From: Deltaproteobacteria bacterium
Lineage (GTDB): Bacteria > Bdellovibrionota > JAJCYS01
Reading direction: 5' to 3'
Assembly: GCA_029262815.1 (NCBI GenBank)
Contig: JAJCYS010000008.1
Coordinates: forward strand, 165,205-229,204
DNA length: 64,000 bases
The notes under the pieces: model-generated
Databases searched by the model: none
What the model was told of the DNA's origin: nothing
The model's input: the letters and a program-made list of their open reading frames with translations, nothing else
Part shown: positions 34,208 through 43,162 of the stretch, one piece after another
Numbering within the stretch: the first letter of the stretch is position 1
Layout: each line of letters begins with the position of its first letter
Position numbers and translations under genes: made by a program

Positions 34208-34648
34208 ATGATCACATTAATGATTCATACTGGACTATGCATATTTATGACGGGCTTAACTTGGACGATGCAAATTGTTCACTATCCTGCATTTCGCTAT
34301 ATTGATGAAACTAGATTTTGTAATTTCACGCGATTTCACACGAGACATATCAGCTTTATTGTTGCGCCGATGATGTTAGCAGAACTGATTAGCGGTCTAT
34401 ACTTAGCCATTATATCCGAGGCAACTATTCTATATTTTGCCTATATCAACTTAGGTTTGCTTGTAACAATTTGGGCCAGCACTTTCATTCTAAGTGTCCC
34501 GTGCCACAAGAGACTCTCAGTTGAGTGTGACGTTTCAGCAATTTCAAAATTGGTGTCGACAAACTGGATCAGAACGTTTCTATGGACAGCTCGTTCGTGC
34601 CTCTTGTGCTATGCTGTCTTGACGCTGTATCGCTCACACCCTCTCTAG
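34208..34648 (+). CDS. Four-helix membrane protein, hypothetical
   Basis: The 146-residue protein has about four hydrophobic segments (LMIHTGLCIFMTGLTW; FIVAPMMLAELISGLYLAI; YINLGLLVTIWASTFIL; LLCYAVLTLY) and a conserved-looking QIVHYPAF motif after the first. It resembles small DUF1772-like membrane proteins, but I cannot name the family. It follows the deacetylase by ten bases and precedes the YhhQ-type gene, so the row is probably one transcript. Confidence 0.7.
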   Translation: MITLMIHTGLCIFMTGLTWTMQIVHYPAFRYIDETRFCNFTRFHTRHISFIVAPMMLAELISGLYLAIISEATILYFAYINLGLLVTIWASTFILSVPCHKRLSVECDVSAISKLVSTNWIRTFLWTARSCLLCYAVLTLYRSHPL

Positions 34649-34664
34649 AAAGGACACCTGCCTA

Positions 34665-35321
34665 ATGATGAATTCAACACGCTCATTGAAAATTTTCTTT
34701 ATTCTCAATTTACTTGCTGTTGTTGGACTTTGTGCCTCTGCCATCACAGCAGCTAAAATTGTCGATTTCGGATTTTTTGTTTTCCCTTGTTCAAATATAA
34801 TTTTTTCGCTCCTCACCTTTCCAATTACAGACATTATTTCAGAAGTGTGGGGCAAACAGTACGCTAAAATAACCGTCTACATATCTTTCTTTGCTCAAGC
34901 TTTATTTGTAGGATTGATACAGCTTTCAATCTATGCGCCTGCTGCGTCTTTTTGGCAAAATCATAGTGCTTACAACATTGTTTTAAGTACTGGACCTCGA
35001 GTGTTGATCGCAAGTATGGTTGCTTTTTTAACTGCGCAGTTCTGGGATGTCTATATCTACGCTTATCTAAAACGGTCCACTAAGGGTCGATTTCTCTGGA
35101 TTCGAAATAATATTTCTACGTTCTCAAGCCAACTTATTAATTCAACTTTATTCATCACGATCGTTTTTTATAACAAACAGCCAATTCTTCCCCTTATCAT
35201 CGGGTCTATTTTTCTCAAATGGATGATTGCCGCATTTGACACACCCCTAGTGTATTATGGCGTCCATAAAATCAACTACTTACTTAAAGGTGAGTCTTTA
35301 GCATTTAAGGCCACTGAGTAG
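34665..35321 (+). CDS. yhhQ: Queuosine precursor transporter, YhhQ/VUT family
   Basis: The 218-residue polytopic membrane protein shows the family features: AAKIVDFGFFVFPCSNIIFSLLTFPITDIISEVWG in the first half and RNNISTFSSQLINSTLFI near residue 145. These match the VUT/YhhQ proteins that import preQ0 or preQ1 for tRNA queuosine synthesis. Queuosine-pathway enzymes are not in this window. A ribosome binding site (AAAGGA) lies upstream of the ATG pair. Confidence 0.85.
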   Translation: MMNSTRSLKIFFILNLLAVVGLCASAITAAKIVDFGFFVFPCSNIIFSLLTFPITDIISEVWGKQYAKITVYISFFAQALFVGLIQLSIYAPAASFWQNHSAYNIVLSTGPRVLIASMVAFLTAQFWDVYIYAYLKRSTKGRFLWIRNNISTFSSQLINSTLFITIVFYNKQPILPLIIGSIFLKWMIAAFDTPLVYYGVHKINYLLKGESLAFKATE

Positions 35322-35356
35322 AGGATCCCCACTAATGATAAAATATACATATAGGG

Positions 35357-36238
35357 ATGAAATGGGATGCCTTAAAACTATTATGTACCCTATGTTTTCT
35401 GTTCATACTAATTTTTTGCCAGCCTATTCACGCCCATTCATGTCCCCGTTCTTATGACGACTTAAAAAATGTAGAATCGCTTACCCTGAACGACAAAATC
35501 CAATACCAATTTATGTTAAATTTCATCAGCCATCATCTATACAAGAATAACCAAGATAGTCTTGCAGACACATTACGTTCTCAGACTCCCGATTATTTAA
35601 CTTGGACTTTTATTAAAACTTCTGCAATAGCTAGCGCACTTAGATATATCATTAGCAAAATCACAAAAAATACCTTAATCGACGGTATTACATCCGCTCA
35701 AAAAGCATTAGCCGATTATGAAGCTCCCCTAAACGAACTGAAAATCCCAATTATTAAACAATTTGTTCACTGGTATATTGAACAGATCTATATTGCCAAA
35801 ATTCAAAGACATCCGTCTGAAATTATACAGTTACATAGCTTGCGAAATACTATTTTATTGCTAGTTGAAAATGTCAAACAACATTGGGCCGACCCACAAA
35901 AAAATAATCAAGCCCTGTTGTTATTTGGAACCTTACAAAACCCCCAAAAATCACAAGTTGTCTCAGTCATCACTGCTAGTGAGTATGATCTCAACGAAGC
36001 TCTAAAAAGAGGTGGCAAAAGAGGAACGGGGACAGAACTAGGTATGGGCTTATCTGTTCTTATGCCCTATGCTTTGGAAGGTGATCTGCCATTTACAAGC
36101 ACTGTCACCTTAGCCAGTCGGGGCGAAACGATGGATTACCAAAACCCAGATTCTTTTGGTAATTATCCTATTACACAATCGGCACCCTATTTTAATGGTG
36201 CTTCAGGCACATTCTGGATTGATACCCAAATTAAGTAA
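35357..36238 (+). CDS. Exported hypothetical protein
   Basis: The 293-residue product has a signal peptide (LCTLCFLFILIFCQPIHA) with the mature start near HSCPRSYDD. The mature part is helix-rich (to about residue 190), followed by a glycine-rich region with GGKRGTGTELGMGLSV and a C-terminal GASGTFWID. No family was recognised. Periplasmic location is likely. It ends about 100 bases before the tRNA-Pro region. Confidence 0.7.
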   Translation: MKWDALKLLCTLCFLFILIFCQPIHAHSCPRSYDDLKNVESLTLNDKIQYQFMLNFISHHLYKNNQDSLADTLRSQTPDYLTWTFIKTSAIASALRYIISKITKNTLIDGITSAQKALADYEAPLNELKIPIIKQFVHWYIEQIYIAKIQRHPSEIIQLHSLRNTILLLVENVKQHWADPQKNNQALLLFGTLQNPQKSQVVSVITASEYDLNEALKRGGKRGTGTELGMGLSVLMPYALEGDLPFTSTVTLASRGETMDYQNPDSFGNYPITQSAPYFNGASGTFWIDTQIK

Positions 36239-36267
36239 TCTATAAAGAGATTTTCGGGGTTAGTGAG

Positions 36268-36289
36268 ATTGCTTCGCTACGCTCGCAAT
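36268..36289. repeat. REP-like hairpin GATTGCTTCG motif (copy 1)
   Basis: ATTGC and GCAAT enclose TTCGCTACGCTC. The core GATTGCTTCG recurs at 62906-62915 and 63741-63750 beside the REP-like hairpins around the RAYT gene, so this may be a dispersed member of the same palindrome family. Confidence 0.45.
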
Positions 36290-36302
36290 TATGATTTAGT
36301 TG

Positions 36303-36338
36303 GCGTAGCCAGCCGTAGCCATGAATGGCGAAGGCTGG
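36303..36338. repeat. Hairpin-forming repeat abutting the tRNA-Pro 3' end (copy 2)
   Basis: AGCC-GTA-GCC-ATGAAT-GGC-GAA-GGCT is an imperfect palindrome resembling 11334-11369. It begins exactly at the encoded CCA of tRNA-Pro, so it would be the first structure in the tRNA 3' trailer. Confidence 0.55.
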
Positions 36339-36412
36339 TCGGGGTGACTGGACTCGAACCAGCGACCCCTTGCTCCCAAAGCAAGTGCTCTAGCCACCTG
36401 AGCTACACCCCG
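36339..36412 (-). tRNA. tRNA-Pro (anticodon TGG)
   Basis: On the minus strand CGGGGTG pairs with CACCCCG. The anticodon arm CTTGCTTTGGGAGCAAG holds TGG, and the T arm reads GGTTCGAGTCC. The discriminator is A, and CCA is encoded at 36336-36338. It lies at the downstream end of the housekeeping gene run. Confidence 0.95.
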
Positions 36413-36459
36413 ATTTCGGTTCTTACTAGTATTCCATAATCTTGCCAATGATCCTATCT

Positions 36460-37107
36460 CTAATTTCTGACAGGGTTATCAAAAGGCAACTGTTCTTCAA
36501 GAAACGCTTTCATCTGCTGAAACGCCTTTCCTCGGTGTGAAACTGCATTTTTGACATGCAGCCCAGCTTCCGCGAAAGTCATGTCCAACTCTGGTACATA
36601 AAAAATCGGATCATATCCAAATCCAGCATGTCCTTGACACTCAGTAGTAATCAGCCCTTCCAACTCTCCTTCAAAATAAAAATCTTGAATTCCGAGCGTC
36701 TGAACAGGCAATGTCAGACAAATCACCGTCCGAAAACGTGCCCGACGTTGGTCAAAAGGCACATTTTTTAAAGACTCTAATAGTTTCTGGATGTTATCAG
36801 AATCCGACGCATGTTCTCCAGCATATCGCTTTGAGTACACACCTGGTGCACCATCTAGCGCATACACCTCAAGGCCACTGTCATCCGCAAACGCAGGTGA
36901 GGAATAATACTCAGTAATGGTTTGTGCTTTAATTCGAGCGTTGTCGCTAAAATGTGCGCCCACTTCTTCGACCTCAGGCGCTCCCTCAAGATCTGACAAC
37001 CCTTGAATCTTGACGGGCATATCACTCAACAAATCTTGATACTCAGCAAGCTTCCCCTGATTGTGAGAAGCGAAAATCAAAATTTGGTCAGGCGTCTGAG
37101 TCATCAT
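36460..37107 (-). CDS. rdgB: XTP/dITP pyrophosphatase
   Basis: Removes non-canonical purine nucleoside triphosphates such as XTP and dITP. The N-terminal ASHNQGKLAEY is the substrate/phosphate signature, and FADDSGLEV, GAPGVYSKRYAGE, GFGYDPIF and SHRGKAFQQM are all in the family order. The length of 215 residues is normal. It begins two bases after rph, a pairing common in bacteria. Confidence 0.96.
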   Translation of the reverse strand: MMTQTPDQILIFASHNQGKLAEYQDLLSDMPVKIQGLSDLEGAPEVEEVGAHFSDNARIKAQTITEYYSSPAFADDSGLEVYALDGAPGVYSKRYAGEHASDSDNIQKLLESLKNVPFDQRRARFRTVICLTLPVQTLGIQDFYFEGELEGLITTECQGHAGFGYDPIFYVPELDMTFAEAGLHVKNAVSHRGKAFQQMKAFLEEQLPFDNPVRN

Positions 37108-37109
37108 AT

Positions 37110-37832
37110 CTAAAATCGTTCAGCTAAAAACTGATTCTGGGCCTCTAATATATGCCGAACCCCTTTTTGACCGACAGCCAACACATCCAAGAACTGCTCA
37201 TGCGAAAATGGCGCATTTTCTGATGACCCTTGGACTTCAATCCACTCATTTTGATCATTCATAACAAGGTTTAGATCTGCATCCGCCCTGGAATCTTCAA
37301 CATACTCTAAATCTACTAACGATTGACCATCAACAATACCTGCACTGACTGCCGCCAATCCAAACTTTAAGGCGGCCTCAGGCACACCTTCTTTTTCAAT
37401 TAATCGATTAAGAATACATTGAAGGGCTACACTCGCCCCAGTGATGGCAGCAGTACGTGTGCCTCCATCTGCAGATAGCACGTCACAATCTACCATGATT
37501 GTACGCTCACCTAACAAACTCAGATCAACCATGGCTCGCAAAGAGCGACCAATCAATCGTTGAATTTCAATTGATCGGCCGTTTTGTTTAAATCGATCCC
37601 GATTGACTCGTTCATTTGTCGATAAAGGCAACATACTATATTCAGCTGTCAGCCAGCCGTTGCCTGACCCCCTTAAAAAATGGGGCACCTTATCTACAAC
37701 AGAAACACCACACAATACTTTTGTGTTCCCAAATTCAGTCAGCACACTTTGCTGAGAGGGATGAGTAATCCCTTGTGAGAAACGAAGGGTTCTAATTTCA
37801 TCCCACTGTCTTGCACTTGAGCGATCAGCCAT
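37110..37832 (-). CDS. rph: Ribonuclease PH
   Basis: A phosphate-dependent exonuclease that trims tRNA 3' ends. It shows the N-terminal FSQGITHPSQQSVL, NRDRFKQNGRSIEIQRLIGRSLRA, the active-site VDCDVLSADGGTRTAAITGA, and the conserved DLNLVM with its metal-binding acidic residues. The length of 240 residues matches the family. It sits close to rdgB and near tRNA-Pro. Confidence 0.96.
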   Translation of the reverse strand: MADRSSARQWDEIRTLRFSQGITHPSQQSVLTEFGNTKVLCGVSVVDKVPHFLRGSGNGWLTAEYSMLPLSTNERVNRDRFKQNGRSIEIQRLIGRSLRAMVDLSLLGERTIMVDCDVLSADGGTRTAAITGASVALQCILNRLIEKEGVPEAALKFGLAAVSAGIVDGQSLVDLEYVEDSRADADLNLVMNDQNEWIEVQGSSENAPFSHEQFLDVLAVGQKGVRHILEAQNQFLAERF

Positions 37833-37846
37833 ACTACACTTCCTAA

Positions 37847-39862
37847 CTAGGCAATCAGCGGTGCGATTATTAAAGAAATGATGCCCATTAACTTAATCAA
37901 AATATTCATCGAAGGACCCGATGTGTCTTTAAACGGATCCCCAACGGTATCTCCAACAACAGCTGCTTTATGAGCCTCTGACCCTTTGCCACCAAAGTGG
38001 CCCTCTTCAATATACTTCTTGGCATTATCCCAGGCACCGCCACCGTTCGCCATCAATAAGGCGAGCAGAACACTTGCTAAAGTCGCACCACCCAGCATGC
38101 CACCCAAAGCTTCCTTACCAATCAAGAAGCCTACGAGTATAGGCGCCAATATCGTAATCAATCCAGGCAGCACCATCTCACGAAGCGCTGCATTTGTTGA
38201 AATATCAATACATTTTTCATAATCGGCAGATGCTTTGCCTTCCATTATGCCGGGAATCTCTTTGAACTGACGTCGCACTTCAACTACCATTTCATTCGCT
38301 GCTTTACCCACACTACTCATGGTTAACGCACCGATTAAAAAAGGCATACATCCACCCATCAACAATCCAATCACTACAATTGGATTGATCAAGTTGATTG
38401 TGGTTAATCCCACAGACGATGCATAAGCAGCAAAAAAGGCCAGAGCCGTTAAGGCAGCTGAGCCAATCGCAAACCCTTTACCCATAGCTGCTGTCGTGTT
38501 TCCAACCGCATCTAATCGGTCTGTGATTTTACGAACGTGATCACCTAGATGACACATTTGAGAAATACCGCCGGCATTATCAGCAATCGGGCCGTACGCG
38601 TCTACTGACATCGTGATGCCGACTGTCGCTAACATACCCACTGCAGCAATCCCAATGCCGTAAAGTCCGCAACTTGAGTAAGCAATAAAAATAGTCAAAC
38701 AAATAATCAACACCGGGATCACAACACTCTGCAGTCCTACAGCAAATCCTGTGATGATGTTTGTTGCAGGACCTGTTTGAGATGCACTTGCAATTTTTCG
38801 AATAGGGCCCGCAGCCGTGTAATATTCAGTAACCAAACCAATTACAACACCCGCAACAGATCCAAAGAGCATGGCATAAAAAGGACCCAACACACTGTAG
38901 GTTTTTCCGTCAGCTACAATTTGAACGCCCGTATTTTTAATTAAGAAATAGGCTGCGACAAAAAGAACAATATTGGCCACAATGGGTGAATACCTCAATG
39001 CCTGCGCAGGAGATAGTGCTTTCTTGAGTGGAACCATGCTCAAAAGCCCCACAAAAGTGGAAATCAAGCCAATTAAAATAATACTCAAAGGCAACATCAT
39101 CAGAGCGAATCGTTGATCTTCCGGCATTGACAAACTGAGTGCGATTAAGACTGTCGAGATAACAGAACCCACATAACTTTCGAAAATGTCAGCACCCATC
39201 CCAGCAATATCACCTACGTTGTCACCAACGTTATCCGCAATTGTAGCCGGATTGCGTGGATCGTCCTCTGGAATACTTTGTTCAACCTTACCCACAAGAT
39301 CAGCACCCACATCGGCAGCCTTAGTAAAGATACCGCCACCCACACGAGCAAACAAAGCAATCGAACTGGCACCCATCCCAAATCCCGTAATGTAAGACAT
39401 GGATTGCAAATCGTCGCCTAACAATATAAATAAAATACTTAAACCAAACAGACCCATGGAAGCAACAGAAAGCCCCATTACGGCGCCGCCGTAAAAGGCG
39501 ACCCCTAACGCACTGTCTTGCCCTTTTTCTGAAGCAGCTTGGGATGTACGCACATTGGCTTTGGTCGCACTCTTCATACCCATAAATCCAGCGAGCATTG
39601 AAGTAAACGCACCAAATAAAAATGCATACCCTGTTTGAGGTGCCAGAAATTTCCAAAGCAACACAAACACCAAAAGCACAAACACCATCAAGATGGCATA
39701 TTGTTTGCGCAAATAAGTCATCGCGCCTTTTTCGATCAGGTCACTGATGCGGCGCATCTCTTCGTTAACAACCGGTACCCGTTTAATGCTTATATAAATA
39801 GCAGTGGCAACGAATAATCCAACTAGTCCGAATGTGGGAAATCCCCAAATCCAAGAGCTCAT
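37847..39862 (-). CDS. hppA: Membrane-bound H+-translocating pyrophosphatase, predicted K+-dependent type
   Basis: A 671-residue protein with about 16 membrane helices that pumps ions using pyrophosphate. Signatures include [44 protein letters not shown] and [12 protein letters not shown], plus [14 protein letters not shown] near the end. The segment [16 protein letters not shown] has Ala where K+-independent enzymes have Lys, so the K+-dependent class is predicted; whether H+ or Na+ is moved is not settled. It lies between pth and rph, co-directional. Confidence 0.95.
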   Translation of the reverse strand: MSSWIWGFPTFGLVGLFVATAIYISIKRVPVVNEEMRRISDLIEKGAMTYLRKQYAILMVFVLLVFVLLWKFLAPQTGYAFLFGAFTSMLAGFMGMKSATKANVRTSQAASEKGQDSALGVAFYGGAVMGLSVASMGLFGLSILFILLGDDLQSMSYITGFGMGASSIALFARVGGGIFTKAADVGADLVGKVEQSIPEDDPRNPATIADNVGDNVGDIAGMGADIFESYVGSVISTVLIALSLSMPEDQRFALMMLPLSIILIGLISTFVGLLSMVPLKKALSPAQALRYSPIVANIVLFVAAYFLIKNTGVQIVADGKTYSVLGPFYAMLFGSVAGVVIGLVTEYYTAAGPIRKIASASQTGPATNIITGFAVGLQSVVIPVLIICLTIFIAYSSCGLYGIGIAAVGMLATVGITMSVDAYGPIADNAGGISQMCHLGDHVRKITDRLDAVGNTTAAMGKGFAIGSAALTALAFFAAYASSVGLTTINLINPIVVIGLLMGGCMPFLIGALTMSSVGKAANEMVVEVRRQFKEIPGIMEGKASADYEKCIDISTNAALREMVLPGLITILAPILVGFLIGKEALGGMLGGATLASVLLALLMANGGGAWDNAKKYIEEGHFGGKGSEAHKAAVVGDTVGDPFKDTSGPSMNILIKLMGIISLIIAPLIA

Positions 39863-39917
39863 AATCTAACCCCTTTCAAATCGACCTTCCAATAGTACTT
39901 CATTGTTTTCTTTTTCA

Positions 39918-40502
39918 TCAAACTTTTTGATTAATATGGTTCATAGCTAACTGCGGATTATTGACCATCAACTCTATGTTCGGCACTAAAGTATCAAACC
40001 CTTGATGGACCAACATCGTTTCTTTTTTTTTGAACGGCGTAAGTACATATTTTGTAACGAACGCCATCTTATGTCCTTTATGTTCAAATTCAGGAAAATC
40101 TCCGCGAATTCCTAACCTTAATCGCCAGAAGTCTTTTCTCCCGTAGGCGTCAACAATAGACGTGATTCCATTGTGTCCTCCGGCACCACCGTCAAACTTC
40201 AATCGCGTTGTTCCTAAGGGAAAGTCAAGCTCATCATAAGCAACAAGCAAACTCTCCATCTGCCACCCAAAGTAATTCATCACTCGCTTCAAGCATGACC
40301 CAGAGAGATTCATAAACGACTTGAGTTTCACTAAGCACACCTTAGGGTGTTTTGCTATGTACGCATCTTTATGAGACTGAAAAGAAACCCCCATATGATC
40401 CGCTACATAGTCCACAAAGTGCCATCCTACGTTATGGCGGGTCTTAAGGTAAGACTCATCATCGTTTCCTAAACCAACCCAAACCGAAATGCGATCACTC
40501 AT
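39918..40502 (-). CDS. pth: Peptidyl-tRNA hydrolase
   Basis: Releases tRNA from prematurely terminated peptidyl-tRNA. The N-terminal VGLGNDDESYLKTRHNVGW has the catalytic His in TRHNVG (position 2 of the family motif). SFMNLSG, YDELDFPLGTTRLKFDGGAGGHNGI and RLRLGI follow in order. 194 residues, normal length. The second Gly-Pro of the usual GLGNPG is here Asp-Asp. It follows rplY in the same direction. Confidence 0.95.
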   Translation of the reverse strand: MSDRISVWVGLGNDDESYLKTRHNVGWHFVDYVADHMGVSFQSHKDAYIAKHPKVCLVKLKSFMNLSGSCLKRVMNYFGWQMESLLVAYDELDFPLGTTRLKFDGGAGGHNGITSIVDAYGRKDFWRLRLGIRGDFPEFEHKGHKMAFVTKYVLTPFKKKETMLVHQGFDTLVPNIELMVNNPQLAMNHINQKV

Positions 40503-40527
40503 GCAGTCTTATTAAGCACAGTCTAAA

Positions 40528-41166
40528 TTAAGACTTTGACTCCTCTTCCCCATTTGTAGCACCTGCTTCACCTTCTGGTTCTTCACCATCTGTTTTCTTT
40601 TCTTCTTCATCTGCTGGCGCAGCGACTGTGACTAACGCATAGTTATTGGGTGCATGGAACTGAGTATTTTCGGGAGGTGTCAAATCATTCACATGAATGT
40701 TCTCACCGATATTCAGATCAGCAACCGAAACTTCAATTTTCTGAGGAATATGGTTTGGCAATGCATCAACCTCTACTTCACGTACGAGTGGCTGTAAAAT
40801 TCCTCCTTCGAGAAGACCTTTACACTTGCCGGTGAACTCGATAGGTACAGAAACGCGAACCTTTTTTTTCTCATCAATCACGAAGAAATCAACATGTTTC
40901 CAGGCATGCGTTTTAAGCGGATCTAATTGCCAGTCCTTCACAAATACCAAATAATTTTCGCCCTCTAATCCAAGTCGATAAATTTGGTTTTTACGGATAG
41001 GAAACTTAACCTTAGTATTCAACTCTTTGAGAGAGATAGCACATGGAACATTAGATTCTAACTTCCCGTATAAAATTCCCGGAACCTGACCCTCTTTTTT
41101 TAATTGGCTTAAAGCACTTTTGCCACTTGCTTGGCGAATGGTGCCTGATAAAGTAATTACTTCCAT
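40528..41166 (-). CDS. rplY: 50S ribosomal protein L25, CTC type with acidic tail
   Basis: The 212-residue protein contains the N-terminal L25 domain (ASGKSALSQLKKEGQVPGILYGK) and a C-terminal TL5 domain (GILQPLVREVEVDALPNHIPQKIEVSVADLNIGENIHVNDL), which together define the CTC form that binds 5S rRNA. The C-terminal tail is strongly acidic (DEEEKKTDGEEPEG). The prs-rplY-pth order is widely conserved. A perfect hairpin lies upstream at 41231-41250. Confidence 0.95.
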   Translation of the reverse strand: MEVITLSGTIRQASGKSALSQLKKEGQVPGILYGKLESNVPCAISLKELNTKVKFPIRKNQIYRLGLEGENYLVFVKDWQLDPLKTHAWKHVDFFVIDEKKKVRVSVPIEFTGKCKGLLEGGILQPLVREVEVDALPNHIPQKIEVSVADLNIGENIHVNDLTPPENTQFHAPNNYALVTVAAPADEEEKKTDGEEPEGEAGATNGEEESKS

Positions 41167-41230
41167 CGAAACTGCTCCTTTGACTGGGGTTTTATCAGAA
41201 TTCTACCCTTAATTCAACCTGACTGGTAAA

Positions 41231-41250
41231 CTTTGTCCTATTGGACAAAG
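41231..41250. promoter_or_regulatory. Perfect 8-bp stem hairpin between prs and rplY
   Basis: CTTTGTCC and GGACAAAG flank a TATT loop in the gap between prs and rplY. There is no long T run, so it could be an attenuator, an RNA-processing site or a weak terminator. Confidence 0.4.
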
Positions 41251-41329
41251 ACAAACAGGGCGATTGTTTTCAACTGTGGCCAAACCCCTTTATATACCCC
41301 GTAGTCACCCCACGAGGGTAGGCAATCAA

Positions 41330-42280
41330 TCAAATAAACAAAGAACTTACACTATCGTGTGTAGAAATACGTTTTATGGCTTCTCCCAATACAGAAGCGG
41401 TGCTTAAGACCTTAATCTGCCCGGTTGCCTCCATCGGCTGAAGCTCGGCGCGTAAGGGAATAGAATCCGTAACCACAATCTCCTTAAACGGACTGTCACG
41501 AAGTCGGTCCACAGCTGGACCTGAAAAAATACCATGGGTCGCATACGCGGAAATCCCGCGAGCACCCTTAGATTTCAAAAAAGCAGCCGCTTGAATCAAC
41601 GTCCCGGCCGTATCAATCATATCGTCCAAAATGACAGCCTCTTTGCCTTCAACTTCTCCAATTAAGTTAAGAGCTTGAGCTTTATTCTTCCCTGTTCGTC
41701 GTTTATCGATAATGGCCAACGGACAGTGAAGTCGTTTGGCATACGCCCGAGCTCGTTCAACAGCTCCAGCATCCGGCGCGATTAACACTAAATTCTCCGA
41801 ATCAAAAGTCGTCTTCAAGTGGTCAAAAAATACTGGCAACGCAAATAAGTGATCAAAAGGCATATTGAAAAATCCCTGGATCTGCCCTGCATGTAGATCC
41901 AATGCTACAACTCGAGAGGCACCTGCTGCTTCTATCAAATCAGCGACTAATCGGGATGTTATAGGTGTGCGAGGGGCAGCTTTTCGGTCTTGCCGTGCGT
42001 ACGCATAGTAAGGTAGAACCGCTGTAATACTATTGGCACTGGCCCGCTTGAGCGCATCCATCATCACCAAGAGTTCCATCAAATGATTGTTCACAGGCGG
42101 GCATAGTGACTGAATAATAAAAACGTCCCGACCCCGAACATTTTCGCAGATCTCTACAAAAATTTCCCCATCCGAAAACGTGGTTAAGCTTGCATCGCCC
42201 AAATTAAGCGACAAATAATTACAAATCGCCTTTGAAAGGACTGGGTTACCACTTCCGGTAAACACCTTAATATTATTCAT
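41330..42280 (-). CDS. prs: Ribose-phosphate pyrophosphokinase
   Basis: Makes PRPP from ATP and ribose 5-phosphate. Motifs: FTGSGNPVLS, FSDGEIFVEICENVRGRDVFIIQS, ALKRASANSITAVLPYYAYARQDRK, DLHAGQIQGFF and the PRPP-binding VILDDMIDTAGTL. About 316 residues, standard. The ATG at 42280 fits the family start (NNIKVFTG); a frame to 42304 would add eight residues. tRNA-Gln lies about 110 bases upstream on the same strand. Confidence 0.97.
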   Translation of the reverse strand: MNNIKVFTGSGNPVLSKAICNYLSLNLGDASLTTFSDGEIFVEICENVRGRDVFIIQSLCPPVNNHLMELLVMMDALKRASANSITAVLPYYAYARQDRKAAPRTPITSRLVADLIEAAGASRVVALDLHAGQIQGFFNMPFDHLFALPVFFDHLKTTFDSENLVLIAPDAGAVERARAYAKRLHCPLAIIDKRRTGKNKAQALNLIGEVEGKEAVILDDMIDTAGTLIQAAAFLKSKGARGISAYATHGIFSGPAVDRLRDSPFKEIVVTDSIPLRAELQPMEATGQIKVLSTASVLGEAIKRISTHDSVSSLFI

Positions 42281-42390
42281 TTCTTTACTTACAGCCATTT
42301 GCATTCAAACTCGAGGCATCCAAATTAAAGGCTTTCTAGACATGAATCCCCTCTTCAAATCCCAAAAATCCCAAAAAAATAAGGGTTTGG

Positions 42391-42463
42391 CTGGGGCGGG
42401 AGGACTCGAACCTCCAAATGCAGGAATCAAAATCCTGTGACTTGCCAATTTGTCGACGCCCCA
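42391..42463 (-). tRNA. tRNA-Gln (anticodon TTG)
   Basis: On the minus strand TGGGGCG pairs with CGCCCCA. The anticodon arm CAGGATTTTGATTCCTG holds TTG, and the T arm is GGTTCGAGTCC. Discriminator G, CCA encoded at 42388-42390. It lies between spoVG and prs, the usual deltaproteobacterial order. Confidence 0.95.
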
Positions 42464-42631
42464 CCAGGTATCAATAAAAATGTATGGATATACTACATCA
42501 GCCAAACTGAAAATCTAAGCATTTTTTATACCTAATGAGGTGGGAAGCGGACTAAGTCCAGCAACTCTCAGAGAATTGAAGTTATTCAGGTTTCTACGTC
42601 AGGATGGGATTTATCTAAATACAGGCGGGCT

Positions 42632-42946
42632 TTACTCAGAAGGCTCTTCTGAACCTGGCGTCCCCTCACCAGGAAGCTCATCGAGGCCTACTTCTTCTAT
42701 TTTTTGCTTAAAAGCTTTGAGAACCGTCGTTTCAATGACTTTCCGAGTTGCGGTATTGATGGGGTGGGCAATATCTCTATGGAGGCCGTCTTTGCCCTTC
42801 TTATTTGGCATTGCGACGAATAATCCTGTGTTACCTAGAATGACCTTCATATCCTTTACCACAAAGCAGTGATCAAAAATGACGGCTATGTAAGCTTTGA
42901 GCTTTACATCATCCACAAGATGAACTTGAACGTCTGTGATCTCCAT
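42632..42946 (-). CDS. spoVG: SpoVG family protein
   Basis: The 104-residue protein starts MEITDVQVHLVDDVKLKAYIAVIFD and contains FVVKDMKVILGNTGLFVAMPNKKGKDG, the SpoVG signature; the C-terminus is an acidic tail (GEGTPGSEEPSE). SpoVG binds nucleic acid and affects division and gene expression in Gram-positives, spirochaetes and deltaproteobacteria. Its position upstream of tRNA-Gln and prs is the same as in many deltaproteobacteria. Confidence 0.95.
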   Translation of the reverse strand: MEITDVQVHLVDDVKLKAYIAVIFDHCFVVKDMKVILGNTGLFVAMPNKKGKDGLHRDIAHPINTATRKVIETTVLKAFKQKIEEVGLDELPGEGTPGSEEPSE

Positions 42947-43162
42947 ATTGCCCTCTTTCTCTCTAAACTAATGTTGATTCAATCTACTCCTTTGATCGTC
43001 ATTGAGGTCAATGGGCTTTATAGATAATTAAAAAGATTAAATTTAATAACAAAAACAAATAAATAACGGCCTATTACACTAAATATGAATGTATATATGA
43101 AGAAAATTTCACGACCTTACCTGAAATTCGGCCACAAAAACAACACCATGATGGGATCAGTT

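Noticed and set aside
42540..42872. 110-codon plus-strand frame over spoVG
   Set aside because: It is antisense to spoVG, whose protein has a clear family signature; the opposite frame has no homology-like motif.
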